Shown: positions 1-9,360, counted from the first letter of the stretch. The stretch is DNA of 64,000 nucleotides from Bacillota bacterium (GCA_023397675.1 JAEWTV010000031.1:104289-168288), one strand, 5' to 3'. Notes: generated by a model not told the origin, from the letters alone. Program-made: numbers and translations.

Positions 1-318
1 TGCTCTGATATCACTTAAAACAGCATTTACATTAGAAGATACACCATTTAATATTTGATAGTTCTTTGAATCTACAAGGTGTGAAAAATCACCGCTCTTA
101 ATAATATCCATTTCGGCTGTAAAGCGTTTTACTAGCTTTTTAAGTGAATAATTAAGAAATAATTGTACTATAAGGGTCAATAATAAACCGTACAATATAA
201 AGAAAACAATAGATATCCCCTTACCTGTAACCTGTGAATCAATTATACCAACTATGATACCTAGTACGACCGCAACCCCTAAAAGTAGTATTCGCGGATT
301 TCCTGACAATTTCTTCAT
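1..318 (-). CDS. Methyl-accepting chemotaxis-like protein, N-terminus (partial)
   Basis: This gene begins at an ATG (318-316) and runs off the left edge, leaving 106 codons. A GGGGG ribosome binding site lies just upstream on the minus strand. The protein starts with a short basic stretch, then two hydrophobic segments at about residues 9-27 and 36-56 with almost no extracellular loop. A HAMP-like, helix-forming stretch follows that ends in VSSNVNAVLSDI. This layout fits a chemoreceptor or similar signalling protein without a large periplasmic sensor. A histidine kinase is also possible because the signalling domain is outside the window. Confidence 0.6.
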   Translation of the reverse strand, partial: MKKLSGNPRILLLGVAVVLGIIVGIIDSQVTGKGISIVFFILYGLLLTLIVQLFLNYSLKKLVKRFTAEMDIIKSGDFSHLVDSKNYQILNGVSSNVNAVLSDIRA

Positions 319-709
319 TTTACGACCCCCACATAAGTATAGTATTTCTTTACTTTAATTATTTCTTCATTTTATATTAAAATCCTTCTTTTTTTATAAA
401 TTATTAAGCAGCTTTTTACTTAGGAGACTTTAATTCTACAATATAAACATCTTATTATTTTAGTGATCGTTTTATAATAACTTAAAACTGTTTACTTTTA
501 TACTCAAATACCTAAACAAATATGAGTAAAATGCAAGTTATATAGCAGATCTATTTCATTTTAGGTCATACAAAAATCTAATTTTTATTAAATAAATATC
601 TTTGAACTTGTTTGAAATACTCGTTTATAGAATAAGAATAATATTTGTGCTCTATGAAAATAAACGCAATATCAGTCGAGTAATAATTCAAAAAGTGGAA
701 CTGAATTTA
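319..709. other. AT-rich intergenic region
   Basis: This gap separates the divergent chemoreceptor-like gene from the citrate cluster. It is very AT-rich. I see no open reading frame with a ribosome binding site, no tRNA and no clear hairpin. Only the promoter at its right end is recognisable. Confidence 0.6.
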
Positions 710-738
710 TTGACATTGGTTGTATAATTGTATACAAT
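710..738 (+). promoter_or_regulatory. Sigma-A promoter of the citrate cluster
   Basis: TTGACA (710-715) is followed after exactly 17 bases by TACAAT (733-738). The start codon of the Re-citrate synthase lies 42 bases further on, behind an AAAGGGGGC ribosome binding site. This is a near-consensus housekeeping promoter. Confidence 0.8.
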
Positions 739-744
739 TATACA
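721..744. promoter_or_regulatory. 24-bp perfect palindrome, predicted GntR/FCD operator
   Basis: Bases 721-744 form a perfect inverted repeat centred on TTGTATACAA. The central part has the T-N-G-T ... A-C-N-A form typical of FadR/FCD-class GntR operators. It covers the whole -10 box, so a bound protein would block RNA polymerase. A GntR/FCD regulator is encoded inside the same cluster (4474-5142), so autoregulation of the cluster is the simplest reading. The link between protein and site is inferred. Confidence 0.65.
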
Positions 745-779
745 TAAATACATAACATGCAATAAAGGGGGCTTATAAT

Positions 780-2159
780 ATGTTGGAATTTAATAAAAAG
801 ACCAATACTCTGGAACAGACCCAATACAGATATTCATTACAGGATGTGTCTGAGCCTAATTTATATAGGGAAATATATAGCTACGATGAAATACCCAAAT
901 GTGCATTTAACCACAGAAGGGTTCCAATGCTGCCTCCAGATGAAATATGGCTGACAGATACTACTTTCAGAGACGGACAGCAGTCAAGAGCACCGTATAC
1001 TGTAGAACAGATTGTTACACTTTTTGATTACCTTCATAAGCTCAGCGGCCCAAAAGGTATTATAAGACAGTCTGAATTTTTCCTTTACAGTGATAGAGAC
1101 AAGGAAGCAGTATATAAATGTATGGAACGCGGTTACAAATATCCGGAGGTTACAAGCTGGATAAGAGCAACAAAAAGTGATTTCCAACTTGCCAAAGATA
1201 TGGGAATGAAGGAAAGCGGCATTCTGGTAAGCTGTTCTGATTATCATATATTCAAAAAGCTTAATATGACAAGAAAACAGGCCCTGGATCATTATATGGG
1301 AATCATCAAGAGTGCTATAGAAGTTGGTATAAAGCCTCGATGCCATTTCGAAGATATTACAAGAGCTGATTTCTACGGTTTTGTTGTTCCTTTTGCTCTT
1401 GAACTCAGGAAATTGATGGATGAAAGCGGAATTCCGATCAAACTGCGTGCGTGTGATACTCTTGGCTATGGTGTTTCCTATTCGGGTGCAGCTCTTCCAA
1501 GAAGCGTACCGGGAATAATATATGGTTTAAGGCATCATGCCGGTTTCCCAAGTGAACTTATCGAGTGGCATGGTCATAACGATTTTTATAAAGCTGTTTC
1601 AAATTCTGCCATAGCATGGATGTATGGCGCATCCGCTGTTAACTGTTCACTGCTTGGTATTGGTGAAAGAACAGGTAATACGCCTCTTGAAGCAATGGTT
1701 ATTGAATATGCTCAGCTAAGGGGTACTACAGATGGAATGGATACAACAGTTATAACTGAAATTGCTGACTATTATGAAAAGGAAATAGGTTATTCGATTC
1801 CTCCAAGAACTCCTTTTGTCGGAAGATATTTCAATGTAACTCAGGCGGGTATTCATGCTGATGGATTACTTAAAAACGAAGAAATTTATAACATATTTGA
1901 TACTACAAAATTACTTAAGAGGCCGGTAGGCGTTTCTATAAATGCCCACTCGGGTCTTGCAGGTATTGCACAGTGGATCAATAGCTATTTTGGTCTGGCA
2001 GAATCACGCAAGGTTGACAAAAAGGACACAAGAGTTGCAAAGATCAAGGAATGGATAGATCAGCAGTATGCTGATGGCAGGGTCACGTCCATTGGTGATG
2101 ACGAGCTTGAAGCTGCAATAAGCGACCTTGCACCAGATATACTCGATCTTGCGCTATAG
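780..2159 (+). CDS. Re-citrate synthase (DRE-TIM metallolyase family)
   Basis: Predicted to condense oxaloacetate with acetyl-CoA to citrate with Re stereochemistry. The 459-residue protein has the DRE-TIM signature DTTFRDGQQ at residues 60-68 and the metal-binding HGHND at 264-268. These are shared with isopropylmalate and homocitrate synthases. It lacks a LeuA-type C-terminal regulatory domain. Its length, its extended N-terminus and its place directly before aconitase and isocitrate dehydrogenase match the clostridial enzymes shown to be Re-citrate synthases (for example in Clostridium kluyveri). Homocitrate synthase is the main alternative, but no lysine or nif genes lie nearby. The ATG has a strong AAAGGGGGC site. 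It is the first gene of the cluster behind an operator-covered promoter. Confidence 0.75.
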   Translation: MLEFNKKTNTLEQTQYRYSLQDVSEPNLYREIYSYDEIPKCAFNHRRVPMLPPDEIWLTDTTFRDGQQSRAPYTVEQIVTLFDYLHKLSGPKGIIRQSEFFLYSDRDKEAVYKCMERGYKYPEVTSWIRATKSDFQLAKDMGMKESGILVSCSDYHIFKKLNMTRKQALDHYMGIIKSAIEVGIKPRCHFEDITRADFYGFVVPFALELRKLMDESGIPIKLRACDTLGYGVSYSGAALPRSVPGIIYGLRHHAGFPSELIEWHGHNDFYKAVSNSAIAWMYGASAVNCSLLGIGERTGNTPLEAMVIEYAQLRGTTDGMDTTVITEIADYYEKEIGYSIPPRTPFVGRYFNVTQAGIHADGLLKNEEIYNIFDTTKLLKRPVGVSINAHSGLAGIAQWINSYFGLAESRKVDKKDTRVAKIKEWIDQQYADGRVTSIGDDELEAAISDLAPDILDLAL

Positions 2160-2160
2160 T

Positions 2161-2480
2161 CAGTGTACAGTTTACAATGTACAATTTACAGTTAACGGCA
2201 TTAAGACTAGTTGAGAGTAGCAATGTACTATATACGGTTAAAATCAAGTGTTACAAGTATAAGTAGAAATTTTACAATGTACAGGTTACAATTTACAGTA
2301 ACGGCATTAAGACTAGTGTACAGTTAAAAACAAATACACAATTAGCAGTTAAAATGAAAGTAAGTTTTTAAATTGTAATTCAAGGTTTAATAAAAAATGA
2401 ATAAATAAATATTTTGGCATTTACAATATGCATTGAACACTAGTTTTTTAACTGTCAATTGTAAATTGTACATTGCCAAC
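2161..2480. repeat. TACAG-type intergenic repeat with inverted partner (copy 1)
   Basis: After the stop codon come short units such as GTGTACAGTTTACAATGTAC and ATTTACAGTTAA, repeated with variation at 2161-2195 and 2271-2328. The 17-bp segment ACGGCATTAAGACTAGT occurs twice (2195-2211 and 2301-2317). At 2438-2476 the same units return in reverse complement (ACTAGT then TTTTTTAACTGTCAATTG), so the region could fold into one long hairpin. The same family appears at three other gene boundaries in the window. Confidence 0.75.
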
Positions 2481-2502
2481 TATATTCGGGGGGCATTTAA
2501 AA

Positions 2503-4431
2503 ATGGGTTTAAATTTAGCACAGAAGATCATCAAGGAGCACTTGGTTAGTGGGGAAATGGTTTCAGGTAATGAGATATCAATAAGAATTGACCAGACATT
2601 AACGCAGGACTCAACAGGCACAATGGCATACCTTCAGTTTGAAGCTATAGGTATCCCAAGAGTAAAAACTAAAAAGTCAGTTGCTTATATCGATCACAAC
2701 ACTCTGCAGGCTGGATTTGAGAACGCTGATGACCATAAGTACATTCAGACTGTAACTTCCAAGCATGGAGTATATTTTTCAAGGCCTGGTAATGGAATAT
2801 GCCATCAGGTTCAGCTTGAAAGATTCGGTGTCCCGGGTATGACACTTCTGGGATCTGACAGCCATACTCCCACAGGCGGCGGAATAGGTATGCTCGCTAT
2901 CGGAGCAGGCGGACTTGATGTAGCAGTTGCCATGGGCGGCGGACCATACTATATCACAATGCCAAAGGTTTGCAAAGTAAACCTTACAGGCAGTTTAAAA
3001 CCATGGGTATCCGCAAAGGATATTATATTGGAAGTTTTGAGAATACTCTCAGTAAAAGGCGGAGTAGGAAAAGTAATTGAATACTCTGGTGAAGGAATAA
3101 AATCGCTTACAGTTCCTGAAAGGGCAACAATCACTAATATGGGAGCAGAATTGGGTGCAACTACTTCAATTTTCCCAAGTGATGAAGTTACAAAGGAATT
3201 CTTAAAGGCACAGGGAAGGGAACAGGACTGGATTGAACTCAAGCCCGATGCAGATGCTGTTTATGAAGAAGAAATTACAATAGATCTTTCTAAATTGGAG
3301 CCGCTTGCTGCACAACCACACAGCCCTGACAACGTAGCAAAGATAAATGAAATCGGAAAGATAAAGGTTGACCAGGTTGCAATAGGCAGCTGCACAAACT
3401 CTTCATTTATGGATATGATGAAGGTTGCAAGCGTACTTAAAGGAAGAACAGTTAATCCTAATGTAAGCCTTGTAATAGCTCCGGGTTCGAAGCAGGTGCT
3501 TACAATGCTTGCTAAAAACGTGGCTCTTGCCGATATGGTAGCAGCAGGTGCAAGAATACTTGAATCAGCATGCGGACCATGTATAGGAATGGGCCAGGCA
3601 CCATGCACAGATGCAGTTTCACTCAGAACCTTCAACAGAAACTTTGAAGGAAGAAGCGGAACTGTATCAGCCAAGGTTTATCTGGTAAGTCCCGAAGTTG
3701 CTGTTGCTAGCGCAATTACAGGTGTGCTTACAGATCCAAGGGAACTTGGAGAAGCTCCAAAGGTTTCAATGCCTGCAAGTTTTGAAATCAACGACAATAT
3801 GGTGGTTGCTCCGGCAGAAAGAGCAGAGGATGTTGAAGTTGTCAGAGGACCGAACATCAAGCCATTCCCTATAAATAAAGCATTGCAGGATACGGTTTCA
3901 GGAAAGGCTCTCATCAAGGTTGGAGATAATATAACTACAGACCATATTATGCCATCCAATGCAAAACTGCTTCCATTCCGTTCAAACATACCTTATCTTG
4001 CTGAATTCTGTCTCACACCATGTGACCCCGAATTCCCAAAGAGGGCTAAGGAAAATAACGGCGGATTTATAATTGGTGGTTCCAATTACGGCCAGGGGTC
4101 AAGCAGAGAGCACGCAGCTCTTGCTCCGCTGCAGCTTGGAATAAAAGGAGTAATTGCGAAATCCTTTGCAAGAATTCATATGGCTAATCTCATTAACTCT
4201 GGAATAATACCTATGACTTTTGTTAACGAATCAGATTATGATTCAATAGAAGATGGGGATGATTTGGTTATAGAAGATGTTAAAAATGCTATTAAGGCTG
4301 GAGATACACTTACACTTACCAATAAAACAAAAAACAAGGATATAAAGGTAAATGTAACTCTTTCTTCGAGGCAGATTGAAATGATTTTGGCAGGCGGACT
4401 GCTTAATTATACCAAGCTTCAAAACAGTTAA
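2503..4431 (+). CDS. acn: Aconitate hydratase
   Basis: Interconverts citrate and isocitrate. The 642-residue protein carries the three iron-sulphur ligands of the aconitase family: Cys297 in GSCTNSS and Cys357 and Cys360 in ACGPCIG. It also has the HTPTGGG region near the N-terminus and the swivel domain with SSREHAAL near the C-terminus. It belongs to the roughly 640-residue form common in anaerobes, in which large and small domains sit on one chain. The ATG at 2503 is preferred to upstream possibilities because GGGGGGC lies 8 bases before it. The gene is separated from the Re-citrate synthase only by the TACAG repeat block, so it may depend on the upstream promoter. Confidence 0.93.
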   Translation: MGLNLAQKIIKEHLVSGEMVSGNEISIRIDQTLTQDSTGTMAYLQFEAIGIPRVKTKKSVAYIDHNTLQAGFENADDHKYIQTVTSKHGVYFSRPGNGICHQVQLERFGVPGMTLLGSDSHTPTGGGIGMLAIGAGGLDVAVAMGGGPYYITMPKVCKVNLTGSLKPWVSAKDIILEVLRILSVKGGVGKVIEYSGEGIKSLTVPERATITNMGAELGATTSIFPSDEVTKEFLKAQGREQDWIELKPDADAVYEEEITIDLSKLEPLAAQPHSPDNVAKINEIGKIKVDQVAIGSCTNSSFMDMMKVASVLKGRTVNPNVSLVIAPGSKQVLTMLAKNVALADMVAAGARILESACGPCIGMGQAPCTDAVSLRTFNRNFEGRSGTVSAKVYLVSPEVAVASAITGVLTDPRELGEAPKVSMPASFEINDNMVVAPAERAEDVEVVRGPNIKPFPINKALQDTVSGKALIKVGDNITTDHIMPSNAKLLPFRSNIPYLAEFCLTPCDPEFPKRAKENNGGFIIGGSNYGQGSSREHAALAPLQLGIKGVIAKSFARIHMANLINSGIIPMTFVNESDYDSIEDGDDLVIEDVKNAIKAGDTLTLTNKTKNKDIKVNVTLSSRQIEMILAGGLLNYTKLQNS

Positions 4432-4473
4432 TATCCCGAGTAAACTTTGCTCTGCAAAGGGGGAGAGCATTTT

Positions 4474-5142
4474 ATGACTAATAATTATGAAAAAAAAGAT
4501 TCCGAAGGTTCGCTTGGAGGAAGGATATTTCTTCAGCTTCAGAATGATATTATTAACGGCAAGTACAAAGAAGGTGACAGCCTTATAGAAACAAAGCTGT
4601 CGGAGGAACTTGGTGTAAGCAGGACTCCGATACGTGAAGCTATAAGACAGCTGGAACTTGAGGGGCTTGTTCAGTCTATACCCAACAAAGGTGCTATAGT
4701 TAAAGGTATTACAGTTCAGGATATAGAGGATATTTATACTATCAGGATGATGATAGAAGGACTTGCGGCCAGATGGGCAGCTGAGAAGATTACAGACAGC
4801 GAATTGGAACAATTAAAGGAAATTATTGAATTTGAAGAGTTTTATACTGCCAAGAACGATGCAGTACATCTTCAGCAGTTTGATTCAAGATTTCATGATA
4901 TAATTTTCAGTGCCAGTAAAAGTAAGCCGCTAATGCATACTTTAAGTACTTTTCACCATTATGTTCAGACAGCGCGAATTGCCTCTCTGGCTTCACCAGG
5001 AAGGGCTCAGAAAGCACTTGAGGAGCATCGTGCAATTTTACAGGCAATTGCCGAACATGACCCTGAAAAGGCTGAAAAACTAACAACACAGCATGTTGAA
5101 AATGCTAGCAGGAATTTTATAAATTTAATCAAGAAACAGTAA
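4474..5142 (+). CDS. GntR-family regulator, FCD subgroup
   Basis: Predicted ligand-responsive DNA-binding regulator. Residues about 20-85 form a winged helix with the GntR core LSEELGVSRTPIREAIRQL. The rest is an all-helical FCD ligand domain with metal-type histidines (RFHDIIF and FHHYVQ). Members of this subgroup often bind organic acids. It lies between aconitase and isocitrate dehydrogenase in the same direction, which points to citrate-pathway control, probably through the palindrome at 721-744. The ATG at 4474 follows AAAGGGGGAG at good spacing. The effector (citrate, 2-oxoglutarate or another acid) cannot be told from sequence. Confidence 0.85.
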   Translation: MTNNYEKKDSEGSLGGRIFLQLQNDIINGKYKEGDSLIETKLSEELGVSRTPIREAIRQLELEGLVQSIPNKGAIVKGITVQDIEDIYTIRMMIEGLAARWAAEKITDSELEQLKEIIEFEEFYTAKNDAVHLQQFDSRFHDIIFSASKSKPLMHTLSTFHHYVQTARIASLASPGRAQKALEEHRAILQAIAEHDPEKAEKLTTQHVENASRNFINLIKKQ

Positions 5143-5175
5143 ACTATTTAACTACTTTTTTAAGGAGATTTTGAT

Positions 5176-6393
5176 ATGACAGATAAAATTCAAATGAAGG
5201 TCCCTCTGGTTGAGATGGATGGAGACGAAATGACCAGAATCATCTGGAAAATGATAAAGGATATTCTTCTTACACCATACATAGACCTTAAGACAGAATA
5301 TTATGACCTTGGACTCGAATACAGGGATAAAACCAATGACCAGGTAACTATTGATTCTGCAAATGCAACAAAGAAATATGGTGTAGCTGTTAAGTGTGCA
5401 ACAATAACTCCTAACCAGGACAGAATGTCTGAATATAACCTGAAACAGATGTGGAAGAGCCCTAACGGAACAATAAGGGCAATTCTTGACGGTACTGTTT
5501 TCCGTGCACCAATTGTTGTTGACTGCATAAAACCTTATGTTCCAACATGGAAAAAGCCAATTACAATCGCAAGACATGCATATGGAGATGTTTACAGGGA
5601 TGTTGAATACAAGGTTGAGGGAAAAGGCAAGGCTGAACTTGTATTTACCTATGAAGACGGCAAGGTTGAAAAGCAGACCATTCATCAATTTGAAGGTCCT
5701 GGAGTAATTCTTGGAATGCATAATATTGATGATTCAATAGCAAGCTTTGCAAGAGCATGCTTTAACTTTGCGTTGGATCAGAAGCAGGACCTCTGGTTTG
5801 CAACAAAAGATACAATTTCAAAGAAATATGACCATAGGTTTAAGGATATATTCAGAGAAATATTTGAGGCTGAATACAGTGAGAAATTTAATGCGGCAGG
5901 TATAGAATACTTCTACACTCTCATAGATGACGTTGTTGCACGTGTTGTTAAGTCGGAAGGCGGATTTATCTGGGCCTGCAAGAACTATGACGGTGATGTA
6001 ATGTCCGACATGATTGCAACCGCTTTTGGAAGCCTTGCAATGATGACTTCAGTACTCGTTTCACCTGACGGGAAATATGAGTATGAAGCAGCACATGGAA
6101 CTGTTCAGAGGCATTATTACCAGCATCTGAAGGGGCAGGAAACCTCAACAAATTCAATTGCTACACTGTTCGCATGGACAGGAGCTTTAAGGAAGCGCGG
6201 AGAGCTGGACGGTATCAATGAACTTGTTGATTTTGCAAACAAGCTTGAAGCTGCATCTTTAAAGACTATCGAGTTGGGTATAATGACAAAGGACCTTGCC
6301 GTACTGGCCAATATAAAAGAGAAGAAAGTAGTAAATACAGAGGATTTCTTAAAAGAAGTAGGAAAAGTACTGGACAAAATGATGGGCAAATAA
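5176..6393 (+). CDS. icd: NADP-dependent isocitrate dehydrogenase (eukaryote-like dimeric type)
   Basis: Oxidatively decarboxylates isocitrate to 2-oxoglutarate and makes NADPH. The 405-residue protein aligns by eye with the IDH1-like subfamily: MDGDEMTR near the start, the substrate-binding SPNGTIR, and KGQETSTN near the C-terminus. Arg312-His313 in the HGTVQRHY segment correspond to the Arg-His pair that selects NADP in human IDH1, so NADP use is likely. A clear AAGGAG site precedes the ATG. It is the third enzyme of the cluster and leads to glutamate precursors. Confidence 0.92.
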   Translation: MTDKIQMKVPLVEMDGDEMTRIIWKMIKDILLTPYIDLKTEYYDLGLEYRDKTNDQVTIDSANATKKYGVAVKCATITPNQDRMSEYNLKQMWKSPNGTIRAILDGTVFRAPIVVDCIKPYVPTWKKPITIARHAYGDVYRDVEYKVEGKGKAELVFTYEDGKVEKQTIHQFEGPGVILGMHNIDDSIASFARACFNFALDQKQDLWFATKDTISKKYDHRFKDIFREIFEAEYSEKFNAAGIEYFYTLIDDVVARVVKSEGGFIWACKNYDGDVMSDMIATAFGSLAMMTSVLVSPDGKYEYEAAHGTVQRHYYQHLKGQETSTNSIATLFAWTGALRKRGELDGINELVDFANKLEAASLKTIELGIMTKDLAVLANIKEKKVVNTEDFLKEVGKVLDKMMGK

Positions 6394-6433
6394 TACTAAA
6401 AGTAATATTATGAGTCTTAAAGGTGGGTAATGT

Positions 6434-7795
6434 ATGGGTAAATCTCCTGAAGAAAATGAAAAGGTCTTTGATAAACTTGGGACCATTATAGAAAAGAATG
6501 ACAGAATAGACCCCGAACTCTACAAAAAATATAATGTCAAGCGCGGGCTAAGGGATTTGGACGGTACAGGTGTGCTTGTGGGACTTACAGAAATTGGCGA
6601 CGTACGTGCATACTTTTTCGATGAAGAAGAAAAGATACCTACCGAAGGAAAACTATATTACAGGGGAATAGAAATAAATGATCTGGTACATGGTTTCCAG
6701 AGTGAGAAGAGATTTGGATTTGAAGAATGCTGTTATCTGCTTCTCTTCGGGGAACTTCCAACAAGGGATGAATTGCTGGAATTTCAGGCTCTGCTTGGAG
6801 AATTGAGATCTCTGCCTGCAGGTTTTACAGAGGATATGATTTTAAAGGCTCCAAGCACTGATATCATGAACAAGCTTGCAAGAAGTGTACTGGCCGCTTA
6901 TTCTTATGACAAAAATCCAGATGACATTAGTTTGAAAAACACTATAAGACAGTGCATAGAAATTATTGCTAGATTCCCTACAATGGTTTCATACGGATAC
7001 CAGGCAAAATCACACTATCATGACGCAAAAAGTCTGTATATCCACAGCCCAAGTAAGAAGCTGAGTACTGCAGAAAACCTGCTTCATATGATAAGACCTG
7101 ATAAGGGTTTTACAGCACTGGAAGCAGAGATGCTTGATCTGGCACTTGTACTGCATGCTGAACACGGCGGAGGAAACAACTCTACCTTTGTTGCTCATGT
7201 AGTTACATCAACAGGAACGGATACATATTCAACTATTGCTGCAGCTATTGGTTCTTTAAAGGGTCCTCAGCATGGAGGCGCCAATATAAAGGTTATGGAA
7301 ATGATGGATGAGATCAAGGAGAATGTAAAGGACTGGGACGATGAAGAGGAAGTAGCACGCTATCTTGAAAAAATTATGATGAAGGAAGCTTTTGACAGGT
7401 CAGGCCTTATATATGGTGTCGGTCATGCAGTCTATACCGTATCCGATCCAAGAACAATACTGCTTAAGCAAAAAGCTGAGGATTTGGCTACCGAAACTGG
7501 TTTTGAAAAGGAATACAGACTGTACAAGAATATTGAAAAACTTGCACCTGAGGTCTTTGCAAAGGTAAAGAAAAGTGAAAAGGTCATGTGTGCAAATGTT
7601 GACTTCTATTCGGGATTCGTATATAAAATGCTTAATATCCCGGTGGATTTATATACACCAATATTTGCAGTGGGTAGAATTGCAGGTTGGTGCGCCCACA
7701 GGATCGAAGAACTTGTAAACGGCGGAAGAATCATAAGGCCGGCATATAAAAATGTAATATCTAAAAGAAGTTATGTACCTATGGATAAAAGATGA
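6434..7795 (+). CDS. gltA: Citrate synthase (Si-type family)
   Basis: This 453-residue protein belongs to the classical citrate synthase fold, unrelated to the Re-enzyme at the start of the cluster. Catalytic elements are present: LHAEHGG (histidines 241 and 244), GPQHGGAN (His280) and ANVDFYSG (Asp390), followed by the AHRIEE arginine. The length is slightly above the usual 370-430 because of an N-terminal extension. It may make citrate or act as a 2-methylcitrate synthase; no prp genes are near, which favours citrate. The start follows AAAGGTGGGT. A terminator follows the gene. Confidence 0.9.
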   Translation: MGKSPEENEKVFDKLGTIIEKNDRIDPELYKKYNVKRGLRDLDGTGVLVGLTEIGDVRAYFFDEEEKIPTEGKLYYRGIEINDLVHGFQSEKRFGFEECCYLLLFGELPTRDELLEFQALLGELRSLPAGFTEDMILKAPSTDIMNKLARSVLAAYSYDKNPDDISLKNTIRQCIEIIARFPTMVSYGYQAKSHYHDAKSLYIHSPSKKLSTAENLLHMIRPDKGFTALEAEMLDLALVLHAEHGGGNNSTFVAHVVTSTGTDTYSTIAAAIGSLKGPQHGGANIKVMEMMDEIKENVKDWDDEEEVARYLEKIMMKEAFDRSGLIYGVGHAVYTVSDPRTILLKQKAEDLATETGFEKEYRLYKNIEKLAPEVFAKVKKSEKVMCANVDFYSGFVYKMLNIPVDLYTPIFAVGRIAGWCAHRIEELVNGGRIIRPAYKNVISKRSYVPMDKR

Positions 7796-7830
7796 TAATA
7801 AAGAAATTATTAAATGTAATATAGATATAA

Positions 7831-7866
7831 GAAAAACAACCCTCATGTAAAGGGTTGTTTTTCTTT
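7831..7866 (+). terminator. Rho-independent terminator of the citrate cluster
   Basis: A strong hairpin with arms AAAACAACCCT and AGGGTTGTTTT and a seven-base loop is followed by a T-rich run. It closes the cluster 36 bases after the Si-citrate synthase stop codon. Confidence 0.9.
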
Positions 7867-8009
7867 TGTCTTAATTATTATTAATTATTTGAGTTACTTT
7901 AACAGAGACAATTTATAGATTATAAACCTATAGTATTTACCATAATAAACACTAAGTGGTACAATAAAATTATTAAATTGCAGGTGTTCTCTAAGGGTGT
8001 GTTAAGTTA

Positions 8010-9179
8010 ATGAGTAAAAAGAAGAATGTTATGGCAACAATTGTTATACTACTATTGATTTTTATGATAGAAGGATGTAAGACATATAAAGCAGATTTTG
8101 TGAAAAATTATAAAGATTTTTTAAAGTACTCTTTAGGGGACTTTCAGGTAAGTAAACAACCATATCGATGGACTTCTTACCCAGTCCCTAATTTTGATGA
8201 GGGTATAGAGTGGACATTAAGCTATAAAAACGTTAGTGGTAAAGATAGTACTTTTGTCTTTAATAATGTTACTAATAGAGACAATGATGATAAAATGGGC
8301 TATCAAGTATATTTTCAAGCATATGATATTTGTTCCGGCGAAATTGGTGAAAAGCTTTGCAGCAGATACTTTGATTATATACGGGATGAGAGCAGTGTTC
8401 CAAAAGAAGATTTGCCAGTTACATATAGTCTTGTGAAAGGTGATTTTAATCTGCCTTTTGGGGACTCGTTTTACTCTGAATGCCTTGATAAGAACCATGG
8501 TTTGCAATTGAGAAGTATTACTGCAGCGGAGTTAATCAATAAATGGAAAGGTGCTTTTAAACTTTCAATAATAACAGCAGAAACTAAAGATAACGAAAAA
8601 TTGAACAATATCTTAGCCAGAACAAAATCTATGCTAAAAGATTATTCTGAGTATTTGAATTTGGACAATGTAACAGCATCTATTGATTATTCTGAAGATG
8701 TTCAGTTATATACGATAAATTACGATAGAAAAAAGTCTGATTTTACAGTAAAAAATATCAGGGAAGAAGAAGCAAAAAAACAGAGTGAAGATAAAGTATC
8801 ACTTGAGTCAGACAATTATATTGATGGGCATAAAAGCAAAATTGACACTTACATAGTAAATAATAAAAAACTAGTTTGGTTGAAAGGTGCTCAATATAAT
8901 AAAGAGACGAAAATGTACGATCTGTTTTCACCTATTGAACTGCTAGGGTCGCTTGGGATAAAAGTTCAAGATGTAGATAGTGGATCAAAATATAAATGGC
9001 AAATTGGAAATGATTTGTATGAGGTAAGCATAAATGATTATCCACAAAAGATATTAAAAAACAATTATGTAATAGCAGGGCCTTTTGATCAAATTAGTTG
9101 TAAAGATTTTGAATTAATCAGCAATTCAACTGTAATAATTGATGAAAAGAAAGAAGTTATAATTATAAATAGTAAATAG
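8010..9179 (+). CDS. Predicted lipoprotein of unknown function
   Basis: I do not recognise this 389-residue protein. Residues 1-23 form a signal peptide: a KKK start, a hydrophobic run, and Cys23 in the lipobox-like IEGC. It is therefore probably attached to the outer face of the membrane. The middle part is rich in charged and aromatic residues. Residues 290-389 look strand-rich with paired hydrophobic positions, resembling small stalk or substrate-binding folds, but no family motif is clear. It stands alone between a terminator and a candidate toxin-antitoxin locus. The ribosome binding site (AAGGGTG) is placed rather far from the ATG. Confidence 0.7.
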   Translation: MSKKKNVMATIVILLLIFMIEGCKTYKADFVKNYKDFLKYSLGDFQVSKQPYRWTSYPVPNFDEGIEWTLSYKNVSGKDSTFVFNNVTNRDNDDKMGYQVYFQAYDICSGEIGEKLCSRYFDYIRDESSVPKEDLPVTYSLVKGDFNLPFGDSFYSECLDKNHGLQLRSITAAELINKWKGAFKLSIITAETKDNEKLNNILARTKSMLKDYSEYLNLDNVTASIDYSEDVQLYTINYDRKKSDFTVKNIREEEAKKQSEDKVSLESDNYIDGHKSKIDTYIVNNKKLVWLKGAQYNKETKMYDLFSPIELLGSLGIKVQDVDSGSKYKWQIGNDLYEVSINDYPQKILKNNYVIAGPFDQISCKDFELISNSTVIIDEKKEVIIINSK

Positions 9180-9246
9180 GCCTTAGACAGGTCTGAAAAG
9201 TGGGTTTGAAGAGATATTTGGACACCCCTGTAGTTAAAAAATTAAG

Positions 9247-9274
9247 TTTACATTGGAAGAAATTGTGATATAAT
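9247..9274 (+). promoter_or_regulatory. Promoter of the candidate antisense RNA
   Basis: TTTACA (9247-9252) and TATAAT (9269-9274) are 16 bases apart, with an extended -10 TG one base before. Transcription would start near 9281. Confidence 0.6.
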
Positions 9275-9280
9275 TAATTT

Positions 9281-9360
9281 AAGGACGGCGACGCTTGTTG
9301 CTGTCAGGTTTTAATGGTGGTTATTTTTTAAAGCGGCTTTTTTGAGGCCGTTTTTTCTTT
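9281..9360 (+). ncRNA. Candidate antisense antitoxin RNA
   Basis: A promoter (9247-9274) and a T-run terminator (9330-9360) delimit an RNA of about 80 bases with no start codon behind a ribosome binding site. It runs towards and overlaps the last 40 bases of the small minus-strand ORF at 9321-9494. A short RNA overlapping the 3' end of a small hydrophobic ORF is the arrangement of type I toxin-antitoxin loci such as txpA/RatA. The expression and function of the RNA are inferred. Confidence 0.45.

Noticed and set aside
2949..3989. Long minus-strand open frames opposite aconitase
   Set aside because: They are shadows of the strongly biased aconitase codons, with no ribosome binding site and no family resemblance.
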